Below, piece after piece: positions 17,382-26,157 of a stretch of 64,000 nt of DNA (its first letter is position 1; every line of letters starts with the position of its first letter). The notes under the pieces were generated by a model. That model did not search any database and was not told where the DNA came from. It saw nothing but the letters and a program-made list of their open reading frames with translations. The stretch comes from Mesorhizobium temperatum (GTDB taxonomy: Bacteria > Pseudomonadota > Alphaproteobacteria > Rhizobiales > Rhizobiaceae). The stretch covers positions 310,001 to 374,000 of the forward strand of contig NZ_NPKJ01000053.1 in assembly GCF_002284575.1 (NCBI RefSeq). The letters are read 5' to 3'. The position numbers were made by a program, and so were the translations under genes.

Positions 17382-18146
17382 ATGAGCAGATTTCAGGGCA
17401 AGAAGGCCGTTGTCATCGGCGGCACACATGGAATGGGACTGGCGGTGGCGCGTGCGTTGATCGACGGCGACGCCGACGTCCTGATCACGGGGCGCAACGA
17501 AAAGAACCTCGCGGACGCCAGTCAGGCGCTTGGCGGCAGCGTCCATGCGGTCCGGTCCGATATCGCCAGCATGGGCGACATCGCCGTGCTCAGCGCGGAA
17601 GTGGGGCAGAAACTCGGCGAGATCGATTTCCTGCACGTGAACGCCGGCGTGTCGGAGCTGGAACCGTTCGACCAGGTCACCGAAGCGTCCTACGATCGCC
17701 AGTTCAACATCAACACCAGGGGCGCCTTTTTCACCACCCAGCGCCTCATACCGCTGATCAAGGAGGGCGGTGCGATCGTCTTCACCTCGTCGATCGCCGA
17801 GGATTCCGGCACCGCCGGCATGGCGGTGTATTCCGCCAGCAAGGCGGCGCTGCGCGCCTTCGGCAAGGTGCTGGCATCGGAACTCCTGCCGCGAAAAATC
17901 CGCGTCAACGTCGTGAGCCCCGGCTTCATCGACACGCCGACCATGGGCGTGGCCGGCGCCTCGGCGGAAGAGCGCGCCGCCTTCATGAAGGTCGGCGACG
18001 AGGTGACGCCGATGAAGCGCCACGGCACGCCGGAGGAGGTGGCGCGCGCCGTTTTGTTCCTCGCCTTCGACGCCACCTTCACCACCGGCGAGCGGATCAA
18101 GGTCGACGGCGGCCTCGGCCAGGACCTGTCGCCGGCCATGGGGTAA
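17382..18146 (+). CDS. SDR family oxidoreductase
   Basis: 254 aa classical SDR. Cofactor motif GGTHGMGLA near residue 12, NAGVSEL, the Ser of FTSSIAEDSG, and YSASKAALR with the catalytic Tyr/Lys. The C-terminal region FTTGERIKVDGGLGQDL is the usual SDR dimerisation segment. A good AAGGAAG ribosome site precedes the ATG. It is divergent from the HxlR gene and followed 65 bp later by an imine-reductase-like gene, so the pair probably forms a small HxlR-controlled redox operon. Confidence 0.9.
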   Translation: MSRFQGKKAVVIGGTHGMGLAVARALIDGDADVLITGRNEKNLADASQALGGSVHAVRSDIASMGDIAVLSAEVGQKLGEIDFLHVNAGVSELEPFDQVTEASYDRQFNINTRGAFFTTQRLIPLIKEGGAIVFTSSIAEDSGTAGMAVYSASKAALRAFGKVLASELLPRKIRVNVVSPGFIDTPTMGVAGASAEERAAFMKVGDEVTPMKRHGTPEEVARAVLFLAFDATFTTGERIKVDGGLGQDLSPAMG

Positions 18147-18211
18147 TAGGAACGCCGCACGCATAGCTCGCCGCGTAACTTCACGATCGAACCGAAAAAG
18201 AAAGGAAACAA

Positions 18212-19105
18212 ATGTCCGACGTATCCGTCATCGGCCTTGGCGCCATGGGCTCGGCGTTGGCCGCGGCGCTCCTGAAAAGCGGCCTCAGCGTCACACTGTG
18301 GAACCGTTCGCCGGCCAAGGCTGAGGCGCTCGTGGCCAAAGGCGCTGTCGCCGCCGCGAGCGTCAAGGATGCCATCGAGGCGAGCAAACTGGTGGTCGCC
18401 TGCCTGCTGGTCTACGATACCGTGTACGAGGCGTTCGAGCCGGCAAAGGATGCGCTTGCCGGCCGCACACTGGTTAACCTCACCAACGGCACGCCGGCGC
18501 AGGCGCGCGAGATGGCACAATGGGCAGCCACCCGGGGCGCCGACTACCTCGACGGCGGCATCATGGCGGTTCCGCCGATGATCGGTCAAGCCGAGGCGCT
18601 GATCCTCTACAGCGGTGCGCACGCGGCGTTCGAGGCGCACGGGAAAACGCTCGGCGCGCTGGGGGCGGCCAGATATCTCGGCGACGACGCCGGGCTGGCA
18701 CCGTTGCACGACATTGCTCTGCTCACCGCCATGTACGGCCTGTTCTCGGGCGTCACGAATGCCTTCGCGCTGACCGGATCGGAAAAGGTGCCGGCAGAAA
18801 AATTCCTGCCGATGCTGACCAACTGGCTCGGGGCGGTCATGACGTGGCTGCCCGACATGGCACGGCGCATCGACAGCGGCGACTACCGCAGCGATGTCGT
18901 CTCGAACCTCGAGATGCAGGCGGCGGCCTTCGACAACTTTATCGCGGCCAGCGAGGGCCAGGGTGTCAGCTCCGAACTGATCGCGCCGATGTTTCAGCTC
19001 ATAAAAAAAGCCGTCGCATCGGGCTATGGCGATGCCGACCAGGCGAGCCTGGTCGAGATGATCAGGACTAGGCCGCAGGCCGAGAGGCAGCGGGTAGCGG
19101 GCTGA
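18212..19105 (+). CDS. NAD(P)-dependent oxidoreductase, imine reductase/beta-hydroxyacid dehydrogenase-like
   Basis: 297 aa. N-terminal Rossmann fold starting VSVIGLGAMGSALAAALL, followed by the NRSPAK phosphate-binding loop that points to NADPH. The substrate motif is LDGGIMAVPPMIG rather than the usual D/S-GPxSGG of hydroxyisobutyrate dehydrogenases, and the helix position that normally carries the catalytic Lys does not read as that class. That combination is typical of the imine-reductase-like group. Ribosome site AAAGGAAA. Substrate unknown. Confidence 0.84.
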   Translation: MSDVSVIGLGAMGSALAAALLKSGLSVTLWNRSPAKAEALVAKGAVAAASVKDAIEASKLVVACLLVYDTVYEAFEPAKDALAGRTLVNLTNGTPAQAREMAQWAATRGADYLDGGIMAVPPMIGQAEALILYSGAHAAFEAHGKTLGALGAARYLGDDAGLAPLHDIALLTAMYGLFSGVTNAFALTGSEKVPAEKFLPMLTNWLGAVMTWLPDMARRIDSGDYRSDVVSNLEMQAAAFDNFIAASEGQGVSSELIAPMFQLIKKAVASGYGDADQASLVEMIRTRPQAERQRVAG

Positions 19106-19323
19106 GGGCGCGATCCAGCGCCAGCATCACCAGCATCATGTGGCCCATTATTTCCTGCCGCACCTGGCGCGTTCTCCCGCGTCGGCGGTCGCGAGATAGA
19201 GATCGACGAGCGTACCCAGGAGTGCGCTCAGGAAACGCAGGCGGGCGAAAGCCGAAGATTGAGCGGCTGCCACAAATGCATCGGATGCCCACCGAAGGGG
19301 GCAATGTACTGCTGTAAACGCCG

Positions 19324-19416
19324 AATCCCACCGAACACTGCCAACGCTACGACAACGAATTCCGTCAGTGTAGTCTGGCGAAGCGCATCGAAGGAAATCG
19401 TGGATTCGGTGGGATT
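19324..19416. repeat. 12-bp perfect inverted repeat bracketing 93 bp
   Basis: AATCCCACCGAA at 19324-19335 is mirrored by TTCGGTGGGATT at 19405-19416. The right arm abuts the GGCGCGCC...ATGAAACTG repeat that begins at 19415. Size and ends would fit a miniature inverted-repeat element or a large hairpin; no target duplication was identified. The rest of the gap from 19106 to 19486 holds nothing else I recognise. Confidence 0.5.
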
Positions 19417-19458
19417 GGCGCGCCAGACGAGATGAAACTGGGCACCGCTATGTTATTG
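19415..19458 (+). repeat. Dispersed repeat, copy A (GGCGCGCC...ATGAAACTG)
   Basis: One of four related short sequences in the window. The core is TTGGCGCGCC, 7 variable bases, GATGAAACTG and then GGCACCGCTATGTTATTG. Copies B (21848) and C (31567) are in the same orientation and copy D (25276) in the opposite one. Copy A lies just beyond the 3' end of the cyclase gene, copy B beyond its 5' side. Confidence 0.75.
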
Positions 19459-19486
19459 AAGTGGCTATGTAATTCTAGCGATGATA

Positions 19487-21358
19487 TCAGGTCGTTTCCG
19501 GGGCCTTTGCCTGCGCCAAGTCCTGCAGGAACTCATCCATCAATGGTCTGTCCCCGAACCGGCGGTAGGCGCGCTCTGCCTCCAGCGAGAATGTCGGGTG
19601 CGCTTCAACCAGCTTCGCCATGGTCTGCTGCGCCGCCTCAATCTCTCCGCCTCCACCCTGCAAGGCCGCCTGAATCAGAAGACAGTTCGCATCGCGCGGC
19701 GCCCTGACAAGACATTCTTCGATGACGGCTGAGGCCTCGTCGCGGCGGTCAGCGGCGTAGAGTGCCTGCCCATGGACGTAGGCATAATATTCAGGCGCCA
19801 TGGGATGCAGGCGGCGCGCCCGCTCCGCATTCTCAACGGCTTCATCGTATTCACCGAACCGGACCTGCGCCTTCGCCAGAGCCATCATGCTGTCGGGATC
19901 GTTCGGATTGAGCTCGACAGCGCGCCTGGCCGCCTGCAATCCGCCTGAGTAATCACCCTGTACTGCAAGCCCGAAACTGATCACCTGATAGCCAAAGCCA
20001 AGATTGGGATCGAGGCGCACGGCCTGCCGCGCTTCGCTGAGACCAAGGTCCAGCTCGGGCGCGGCCGCCCGGCCGTCAGCCCTCTGCGCCACACTGGCGA
20101 TATAGGTCAGCGCGAGACCCGCGCGGGCGGCGGCGTAGGACGGGTCCATTTCCACGGCCCGCTGATAAAGGCCGCGTGCCTCAAGAATGTCCTTCGGGTC
20201 ATTGGCGCCGTGCCGGTAGCGGTTGCGGGCCTGCAGCACGAGGTCATAGGCCTGCAGGTTGTCAGTCGGGCGCTCCGCTGCCGCCGCCGCCTCGCTCCTG
20301 CCGATATAGGGCGCGATCTGGGCAACGATTTCCGTTGTCAGCTCGCTTTGGACGGTGAACACGTCTGCAACTCGCCGGTCAAAACTGCGCGACCATAAAT
20401 GCGCTCCGGTTTCGACATCAATCAGCTGCGCCGAGACGCGCAGCTGGTCGCCTTCACGGCGGGCGCTGCCTTCAACCACGTAATCAACGCCAAGCTTCGC
20501 CCCGAGCTTGCGCACATCCGCATCCTGACCGCGAACGGCGTATGTGGAGTCACGCGCGATGACCTGCAGCTCGGGGTTCCGGGCGAGCGCCGTAGTCACA
20601 TCCTCGGTCAGTCCGTCAGCGAAATACGACTGCTCCCCGCTGCCGCTCATCGCGGCAAAAGGCATGACCGCCACAGACGGTCTCGGGTCCTCGCGGGTTT
20701 GGTCGAGAGATAGCGCAGCCGGGATACGGCTGACCATCGCTGCCAGCGGAAGAGGCGCAATCTGTGTACCGATGAGAATGAGGACGATGGCGGCCGCACC
20801 ATATGACCAGCGGGCGGCGGTGCTGCGAAGCACCTGCGGCACCTGCCGCCACGCGGACCATGACAACCCCGCGCGCCTTACGCGGTAGACATTGAGAAGT
20901 TCGGGAATGTTCTTGGCCCGCCTGCGGCCGATGCGGACGAACCTGTCCGCGCTGTTGCGGTCGGCCGCCATCACCACGGCGCCGCTGACGAATATCTGCC
21001 CCGGATCGCACATGGCCTCAAGACGGGCGGCCACATTGACGCCGTCGCCGTATACATCGCCGTCATCTTCGATGACATCGCCAAGATTGATGCCGATGCG
21101 CAGCTCGAACGGGCCCTTGTCGAAGCCTTCCTGTATGGCCAGCGCCGCATCAACCGCTTCGTTGACGCTAGGAAACATGGCGAGAAAGCCGTCTCCCGTC
21201 GTCTTGACGATGCGCCCGCCATGGCGGGCAATGGTCGGGTCAATGAGCTCATCAAAAACAGCGCGCAGCTTCGCGTAGGTGGAAGCCTCGTTTTCAGCCA
21301 TCAGCAGGCTGTAGCCGACGATATCGGCGGCCATGATTGCCGCGAGCTTGCGTTCCAT
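19487..21358 (-). CDS. Class III adenylate/guanylate cyclase with TPR C-terminus
   Basis: 623 aa from the ATG at 21358 (AGGA nine bases upstream); another ATG two codons earlier is possible. Residues 1-165 are a class III nucleotide cyclase domain: the two metal Asp residues are in MAADIVGYS and KTTGDGFLA, followed by GINLGDVIEDDGDVYGDGVNVAARLE. A single membrane helix lies near residues 200-220. Then come the module PSVAVMPFAAMSGSGEQ with FADGLTEDVTTALAR and VVEGSARR, and C-terminal TPRs. Probable cAMP producer. It is flanked on both sides by copies of the same dispersed repeat. Confidence 0.88.
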   Translation of the reverse strand: MERKLAAIMAADIVGYSLLMAENEASTYAKLRAVFDELIDPTIARHGGRIVKTTGDGFLAMFPSVNEAVDAALAIQEGFDKGPFELRIGINLGDVIEDDGDVYGDGVNVAARLEAMCDPGQIFVSGAVVMAADRNSADRFVRIGRRRAKNIPELLNVYRVRRAGLSWSAWRQVPQVLRSTAARWSYGAAAIVLILIGTQIAPLPLAAMVSRIPAALSLDQTREDPRPSVAVMPFAAMSGSGEQSYFADGLTEDVTTALARNPELQVIARDSTYAVRGQDADVRKLGAKLGVDYVVEGSARREGDQLRVSAQLIDVETGAHLWSRSFDRRVADVFTVQSELTTEIVAQIAPYIGRSEAAAAAERPTDNLQAYDLVLQARNRYRHGANDPKDILEARGLYQRAVEMDPSYAAARAGLALTYIASVAQRADGRAAAPELDLGLSEARQAVRLDPNLGFGYQVISFGLAVQGDYSGGLQAARRAVELNPNDPDSMMALAKAQVRFGEYDEAVENAERARRLHPMAPEYYAYVHGQALYAADRRDEASAVIEECLVRAPRDANCLLIQAALQGGGGEIEAAQQTMAKLVEAHPTFSLEAERAYRRFGDRPLMDEFLQDLAQAKAPETT

Positions 21359-21514
21359 CAGCATTATTCCTGAGCGGCGGGCGATGCACGGACTATTACT
21401 ACTGACACTTAAGGCGACGCACAGCCCAAGATTAGACCTATAATCCCGGATAGGCTTATCAACACAGTTCATAATTGCGTGATGATTGTGGCCTATACTG
21501 TTCTGACCTTCGTC

Positions 21515-21730
21515 TGCCATCATCTGGTTCGTCCGGAGCCGTCCGTCGCCGCACTGGCGGAGGGCGACGCCGCATTGAACGGCCTGGGTCTTGCCTGCCT
21601 GCCCGACCACGCGCTGCGCCCCTTCCTTGCTGAAGGACGGCTTCCGCAGGTGCTGGAGGACTTGGTGCCCGCCCTTTCCAGGCTACATCTCTATTATCCA
21701 AGCCGCCGCCAGCCGCGTTCGCTCTCCCGA
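21515..21730 (+). pseudogene. Remnant of a LysR regulator C-terminus
   Basis: The plus-strand translation here reads ALNGLGLACLPDHALRPFLA, then GRLPQVLEDLVP and LHLYYPSRRQ, which is the typical last third of a LysR effector domain. The expected terminal helix after PSRRQ is missing and no HTH or first effector lobe is found upstream, where the sequence is instead the upstream region of the cyclase gene. It is therefore a truncated fragment. The boundaries are approximate. Confidence 0.7.
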
Positions 21731-21847
21731 TCGAAGCGCTCCGCTGGCGAGGATAGCCCGGCAGGGCCAACAAACAAGTTCAGCGCTGCTTCGCCCTTCA
21801 TCGCAATTTGGTCTGTGCCATTAAGTAGGTTGGGATGTACATTCCAA

Positions 21848-21893
21848 TTGGCGCGCCGGACAGAATGAAACTGAGAACTCCTATGTCATTGTT
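21848..21893 (+). repeat. Dispersed repeat, copy B
   Basis: TTGGCGCGCCGGACAGAATG followed by AAACTGAGAACTCCTATGTC and ATTG, same orientation as copies A and C but more diverged after AAACTG. The remaining 643-bp gap (21359-22001) holds the LysR remnant and nothing else recognised. Confidence 0.72.
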
Positions 21894-22001
21894 GCTGCTA
21901 GGAAATTCGAGAGGCAGGGAGCGCACAGCCGCAGCCGAAAACCCACCGCCCCAGGGGAGCGAGGGGGGTGAAAACCGCTTAGTGGCTTCGGCGGGCGACG
22001 G

Positions 22002-22922
22002 TCAAATCCTCGCCCGCCCGGGTCCTGCTTCCCCCGCCAGAAGGGGTCGCATGCCGGCCACATGCGCTGCCAGGAAATCTATGAAGGCGCGAACTCGGCG
22101 GACGTCCCGCGCGTCCTCGCGCGTCACCAGCCAGACATCCGATTGCACGCCGGGGATCGGGCCGATGCAGCGCACCAGGTCGGGGTCGGAGTCGGCCAGA
22201 AAACAGGGCAGGATGGTGACTCCGAGCCCGGACTTCACGGCCGAAATCAGATTAGTGAGCGAGCTCGACGTCGCCACCACCTCGGCGCCGGGCGCCGCCT
22301 GTCGTAGCCAGGTCCAGCCTGGCAGAGCTGCAATCGGCCCTTCAGCGCCGATCAGGACGTGTCGGCACAGCGTGTCGACCGAGCTTGGGCAACCTCGCTC
22401 TTCGGCATAGTTGCGGCTGCAATAGGCCGCCCAAGCCATTGGCGTGAGCCGCCGGGCGACGAGTCCACTCTCCGTCGGGCGCGCCCCGGTCCGCAATGCC
22501 ACGTCCGCTGCCCCTCGCGTCAGGTCCAGCCGTCTCTCGTCGACCACCAGATCCACCCTCACCTCGGGATGCAACTTGCGGAAGGCACTGAGCGCCGGGG
22601 CCATGACGGTGTTGGCGAGCCCCTCGTTCGTGGTCACGCGGATGACGCCGGAGATGCGCCGCCCCATCGCTCCGGCCTGCTCGGCGAAAGCATTCGCTTC
22701 GACCTCGACGCGCTCGGCGGTCGCGCGGAGCTCCGCTCCCGCCTCGGTGAGAACGTAGCCTGTCTGCTTCTTGTGAAAGAGCTTCATCCCGATCGCCCGC
22801 TCCAGCACGCCAATCCGCCGGGCGATCGTGGTCTGGTTGACTTTCGACGCGCGCGAGGCCGCGAGGGTGCTGCCGGTGCGGGCAACGGCTAGGAAATATC
22901 GAAGGTCGTTCCAGTCGTACAC
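22002..22922 (-). CDS. LysR family transcriptional regulator
   Basis: 306 aa from a GTG at 22922, reading MYDWNDLRYFLAVARTGS, then ASRASKVNQTTIARRIGVLERAIG as the HTH and LFHKKQTGYVLTEAGAEL as linker. The frame is open upstream to 23135, but that part has no family resemblance and would overlap the divergent gene's promoter. The GTG has no strong ribosome site, so the start is likely but not proven. It is divergent from the exported protein gene at 23150 and the GNAT beyond, which it probably controls. Confidence 0.86.
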   Translation of the reverse strand: MYDWNDLRYFLAVARTGSTLAASRASKVNQTTIARRIGVLERAIGMKLFHKKQTGYVLTEAGAELRATAERVEVEANAFAEQAGAMGRRISGVIRVTTNEGLANTVMAPALSAFRKLHPEVRVDLVVDERRLDLTRGAADVALRTGARPTESGLVARRLTPMAWAAYCSRNYAEERGCPSSVDTLCRHVLIGAEGPIAALPGWTWLRQAAPGAEVVATSSSLTNLISAVKSGLGVTILPCFLADSDPDLVRCIGPIPGVQSDVWLVTREDARDVRRVRAFIDFLAAHVAGMRPLLAGEAGPGRARI

Positions 22923-23149
22923 GCGAACATTCTGCAATTGAGCCGACCCATTGCGCAACAATGCTGATTGGTGACAGTGGCCGAGCGGCGTACTTTCGAT
23001 GGCGCCGCTGAGACAGCCCGCCACCCTCCTGATCATGACCGGGCTGGCTGACCAGCGTGATCCACCTCCTGACGACCCGTCCCGCTCACGGCAGGCGCGC
23101 GTGAGCGCCCTTGGACTCGTCTGCGCGCCAAGCACGGAAGGAGTACGAC

Positions 23150-23830
23150 ATGTCTATCAAACTTTCGCTCATTGCCACGATGGCCGTGCTGACCGCGGTC
23201 GAAGCCGCGAACCGTGCAGTCGCCAAGACACCCTCACCGTCAACCGGCGAGATCCTGTCGAGCGCGCCCGGCGATCCGAGCCTCGCCCAAGTTCGTGCGG
23301 CGACGGATCGATTCCGCGATGTCAATGTGGCGCTCGCTGAAGGCTACGTTCGGGATCCGCTGAACTTGTGCGACACCGCCGAGATGATGGGCCGGCCTGC
23401 AGAACTCGGCGCCATGGGCATTCATTTCTTCCGCCCTGACTTGCTCGGCATAGCCGGCCCACCGAACCCGCGCGTGGAGGGCACGGGGATCCATACCGAC
23501 TTTCTGCGGCCGTCGATCCTCATCTACGAGCCGCAGCCAGATGGCTCCCTTGAACTCATTGCGGTCGAGAATCTTGTTTTTGCCAAGGCTTGGAAGGCTG
23601 CGGGACATGACGCGCCTCCCTCGTTCCATGGGGTGACCTACGACACCATGATCGACGATCCCTCCACACCGGCCGACGAGGCCCACCTGTTCGAGCCGCA
23701 TCATGATCGGCATGTCTGGATCTATCGGGAAAATCCGAACGGTGTGTTCGCTCCGTTCAATCCTGCCGTCACCTGCGAACACCACCGGAATGGCAGCGTG
23801 CATGCACATCACGCGCCGCTCTCTCGGTAA
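23150..23830 (+). CDS. Conserved exported protein of unknown function
   Basis: 226 aa. GGAAGGAG lies 7 nt before the ATG at 23150. Residues 1-25 look like a signal peptide (MSIKLSLIATMAVLTAVEAA), so it is probably periplasmic. The mature part has features such as RDPLNLCDTAEMMG, a FHGVTYDTMIDDP segment, and a His-rich end (EPHHDRHVWIYRENPNG, CEHHRNGSVHAHH) that could bind a metal. I recognise no named family; similar hypothetical proteins are widespread in proteobacteria. It is followed 44 bp later by a GNAT gene. Confidence 0.78.
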   Translation: MSIKLSLIATMAVLTAVEAANRAVAKTPSPSTGEILSSAPGDPSLAQVRAATDRFRDVNVALAEGYVRDPLNLCDTAEMMGRPAELGAMGIHFFRPDLLGIAGPPNPRVEGTGIHTDFLRPSILIYEPQPDGSLELIAVENLVFAKAWKAAGHDAPPSFHGVTYDTMIDDPSTPADEAHLFEPHHDRHVWIYRENPNGVFAPFNPAVTCEHHRNGSVHAHHAPLSR

Positions 23831-23874
23831 GCTGCCAGACAGAAATAGCCGTTCGAGAGTGAAGGAGAGGAGTC

Positions 23875-24738
23875 ATGGCCATTCACATTCGCGTCGCAAG
23901 GCCCGCCGATTCCGAGGCGTGCGGACGCATCATCTACGAAGCCTTTCAGGGTATCGCCGAGCGCCACGGGTTCTCGCCGGACTTTCAAGCTGTCGAGACC
24001 GCGACTCAATTGGCCCAGTCGTTCATTGCCCATCCCTCGATCTTCGGCGTCGTCGCCGAAGAGGATGGGAGCGTGGTCGGCTCGAACTTTCTCGCGGAGG
24101 GAGATGCGATCCGGGGCGTCGGTCCGATCACCGTTGACCCGCGCCGGCAGGGCGGTGGTATCGGGCGCTGCCTGATGGCAGCCGTGCTCGAGCGTGGGAG
24201 CGGTGCGGCCGGCATCCGCCTGCTTCAGGACGCCTTCAACATGCGCTCCGTGTCGCTCTATGCCTCGCTCGGGTTCGACGTGCGGGAGCCGGTGCTGGTG
24301 ATGACCGGTCGGCCGTCGAGCGAGCCCGGATCAGGCATAACGGTTCGCCGCATGACCGAGCGGGACCTGGACGCCTGCAACGCGCTCTGCGCCCGGATTC
24401 ACGGCTTCTCTCGCGCGAGCGAACTGGCGGATGCAATGCGGCTTCTCGCGCCCATGGTGAGCGAGCGTGACGGTATCGTGACGGGGTATCTTACGGCCCC
24501 CACGTTCTGGATCGCGAATCATGGCCTCGCCGAGACCGAGGCCGACATGAGGGCCTTGATCCTGGGTACAGGCGCAGCCAATGCGGAACCCTTGTCATTT
24601 CTGCTGCCAGTTCGGCAGGCGAGGCTGTTCCGCTGGTGCCTGAGCGAGGGCCTAAAGGCGGCAAAGCCCATGACGCTCATGACTATCGGCGAATACCGGA
24701 CACCGGAAGGGAGCTACATCCCTTCTGTCTTCTACTGA
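23875..24738 (+). CDS. GNAT family N-acetyltransferase, two-domain
   Basis: 287 aa. The first half has the acetyl-CoA pyrophosphate loop ITVDPRRQGGGIGRCLMAAVLER, split by RQGGGIGR near residue 88, and the β5 segment FNMRSVSLYASLGF. The second half is a degenerate second GNAT unit (TVRRMTERDLDACNALCARI) without a clear loop. Such tandem enzymes acetylate small amines or proteins; the substrate is unknown. The ribosome site GAAGGAGAGGAG precedes the ATG. Confidence 0.88.
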   Translation: MAIHIRVARPADSEACGRIIYEAFQGIAERHGFSPDFQAVETATQLAQSFIAHPSIFGVVAEEDGSVVGSNFLAEGDAIRGVGPITVDPRRQGGGIGRCLMAAVLERGSGAAGIRLLQDAFNMRSVSLYASLGFDVREPVLVMTGRPSSEPGSGITVRRMTERDLDACNALCARIHGFSRASELADAMRLLAPMVSERDGIVTGYLTAPTFWIANHGLAETEADMRALILGTGAANAEPLSFLLPVRQARLFRWCLSEGLKAAKPMTLMTIGEYRTPEGSYIPSVFY

Positions 24739-24757
24739 GATCAACGTAACCTATACA

Positions 24758-24794
24758 GCTCGTCTCATCGGGCGGAAGCGTAAGTTAGACGAGC
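24758..24794. promoter_or_regulatory. 8-bp inverted repeat upstream of DUF1330 gene
   Basis: GCTCGTCT (24758-24765) pairs with AGACGAGC (24787-24794), and the pairing can continue as CTAT/ATAG. No U-tract follows, so an operator or mRNA hairpin is more likely than a terminator. Confidence 0.35.
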
Positions 24795-24833
24795 ATAGGT
24801 GAAGGGCGGCAGCAGACGAACCTGGAGGTAGCG

Positions 24834-25139
24834 ATGAGCGCTTTCTTTCTCTTCCACAACAAGCAAGTGAGAAATCCGGCCGAGTTGGCCCAATACAAGA
24901 CGGCTGTAGCGCCCGTCGTGGCCGCCTACGGGGGCAGGTATCGCGTCCTCGGCGGTGAACCGACGGTCGTTGAAGGCGACTGGCGCCCGAGCTTCCTCGT
25001 GATGATCGAGTTTCCCAGCCTGGAGCGGGCGACCGCCTGGTATGGCTCAGACGATTATAAGGATCTCAAGGCGATGCGCTTATCCGCCGTCGATTCCGAC
25101 GGGGTCCTGATGACCGGAATTGAGGAGACATCAGCATGA
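24834..25139 (+). CDS. DUF1330 domain-containing protein
   Basis: 101 aa, dimeric alpha/beta-barrel-type protein. The family pattern is clear: YKTAVAPVVAAYGGRYRVLGGEPTVVEGDW in two adjoining parts (KTAVAPVVAAYGGRY, then VLGGEPTVVEGDW), followed by VMIEFPSLERATAWYGSDDYK. Function of the family is unknown; it is related to small monooxygenase-like folds. A well-placed GGAGG precedes the ATG. It is the last gene before the island boundary. Confidence 0.9.
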   Translation: MSAFFLFHNKQVRNPAELAQYKTAVAPVVAAYGGRYRVLGGEPTVVEGDWRPSFLVMIEFPSLERATAWYGSDDYKDLKAMRLSAVDSDGVLMTGIEETSA

Positions 25140-25275
25140 TCGGCGGGACTATTGTCGAAACCGTACTCTTCTCCGGCGACGAATATAGCTCTCCAGGCTC
25201 ATGCAGTGTCGGTGGAGCCTGCAGTCGGCGCGGCGCCTTACGTCTCCTTCGGTGAAGACAGGGTGTCCCCCGCCC

Positions 25276-25310
25276 CAATGCATGAAGCGGTGTCCAGTTT
25301 CTTCCTGCTC
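25276..25310 (-). repeat. Dispersed repeat, diverged copy D
   Basis: Reading the minus strand gives GAGCAGGAAGAAACTGGACA and then CCGCTTCATGCATTG, which lines up with copy C with one inserted base and several substitutions. It sits 10 bp outside the island's distal attachment-like repeat. Confidence 0.5.
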
Positions 25311-25320
25311 GGTGGAAAAA

Positions 25321-25364
25321 TGGCGCGCCCGAAGAGATTCGAACTCCTGACCCCAGATTCGTAG
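25321..25364 (-). repeat. Attachment-like partial copy of the tRNA-Arg 3' end
   Basis: These 44 bases match 35317-35361 within the intact tRNA-Arg gene except for one missing C in a run. They cover the CCA end, acceptor arm, T-arm, variable loop and part of the anticodon arm, then identity stops. Position and orientation are those expected for the distal att site of an element that entered the 3' end of the tRNA. Confidence 0.88.
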
Positions 25365-25482
25365 GCTGCAACGGTTCGTTGATTCCCTTGCATCTTTTTG
25401 CAAACCGACCGTAGACCCGAACGAAAGAGATCAAAGGTTTAGGGACGGGCTGCAAACTGGATTCCGTGCGCCGAAGGCTACC

Positions 25483-26157
25483 CTAGAGGCTCGGCCCCGT
25501 GGTGGTCGGGTTGCTTTCTTCGTCAGCGTAAACCAGTCCAACAAACGTCGTGCGCTCGTAGAACGTAAGCAGCCACGCTGACAGAAGCCCCGGCGTGTCG
25601 GTGACGATCTGATAGCGGTATGTCAAAATGTCGGGCTCGGCAGAAGCTTGCTGCATGTCGTCGAGGAGATATAGCGGGACCGGTTGTCTCAAAACGTCGG
25701 CGAACACCCGTCCATCGCTCACAGGGTAGTGAAGCCCATAATGCCGAGACAATCCGCGAATGACCTTACGGATGCTCTTGACGATGCGAGGGTCCTCGGC
25801 TGGGTATATTCGATGACGATTGGCCCCTGCGTCTGGAGCGGGTCGCATAATGTCAAAAAGCTGCTTCGCCCGACGACGGCCGTCACCACCTGACATGCGT
25901 GGCTGAAAGCTGCTCTCCCATATCTCGCGAACGGCGTCGTTCGCGTCACCCGCGACCAAGAGGACGTTGCGGAGGTGGGTATCTTCGTCGGCCGTTCCAT
26001 TGTTGCAGGCTTCACACGCGGCAATCGTGATCCGCTGAAATCTGCTCTTTGACTTCGATGCTGGATAGAGGCATTTCGGGACCACATGCTCACGGGTAGT
26101 GTGGCCGATAGTGCCGCACAGTCCGCATGTATCCAGTACGACCGGGAGTGCCATCAC
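25483..26157 (-). CDS. HNH-like zinc protein of the island operon
   Basis: 224 aa. The N-terminus reads CGLCGTIGHTTREHVVPKCL, then IAACEACNNGTADED: two CxxC pairs around EHVVPK, the layout of HNH nucleases where the His of EHVVP is catalytic and Asn/His follow the second pair. The rest of the protein matches no family I know. It may start at GTG 26157 or ATG 26154; both overlap the GNAT stop (GTGA/TGATG), so the two are translationally coupled. It is the last gene of the operon. Role could be DNA cleavage, for example in defence. Confidence 0.75.
   Translation of the reverse strand: MMALPVVLDTCGLCGTIGHTTREHVVPKCLYPASKSKSRFQRITIAACEACNNGTADEDTHLRNVLLVAGDANDAVREIWESSFQPRMSGGDGRRRAKQLFDIMRPAPDAGANRHRIYPAEDPRIVKSIRKVIRGLSRHYGLHYPVSDGRVFADVLRQPVPLYLLDDMQQASAEPDILTYRYQIVTDTPGLLSAWLLTFYERTTFVGLVYADEESNPTTTGPSL

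Noticed and set aside
19106..19331. Possible degraded coding remnant on the minus strand after the imine-reductase-like gene
   Set aside because: One frame reads FARLRFLSALLGTLVDLYLA and then stops, suggestive of an old helical protein, but there is too little to assign a family.
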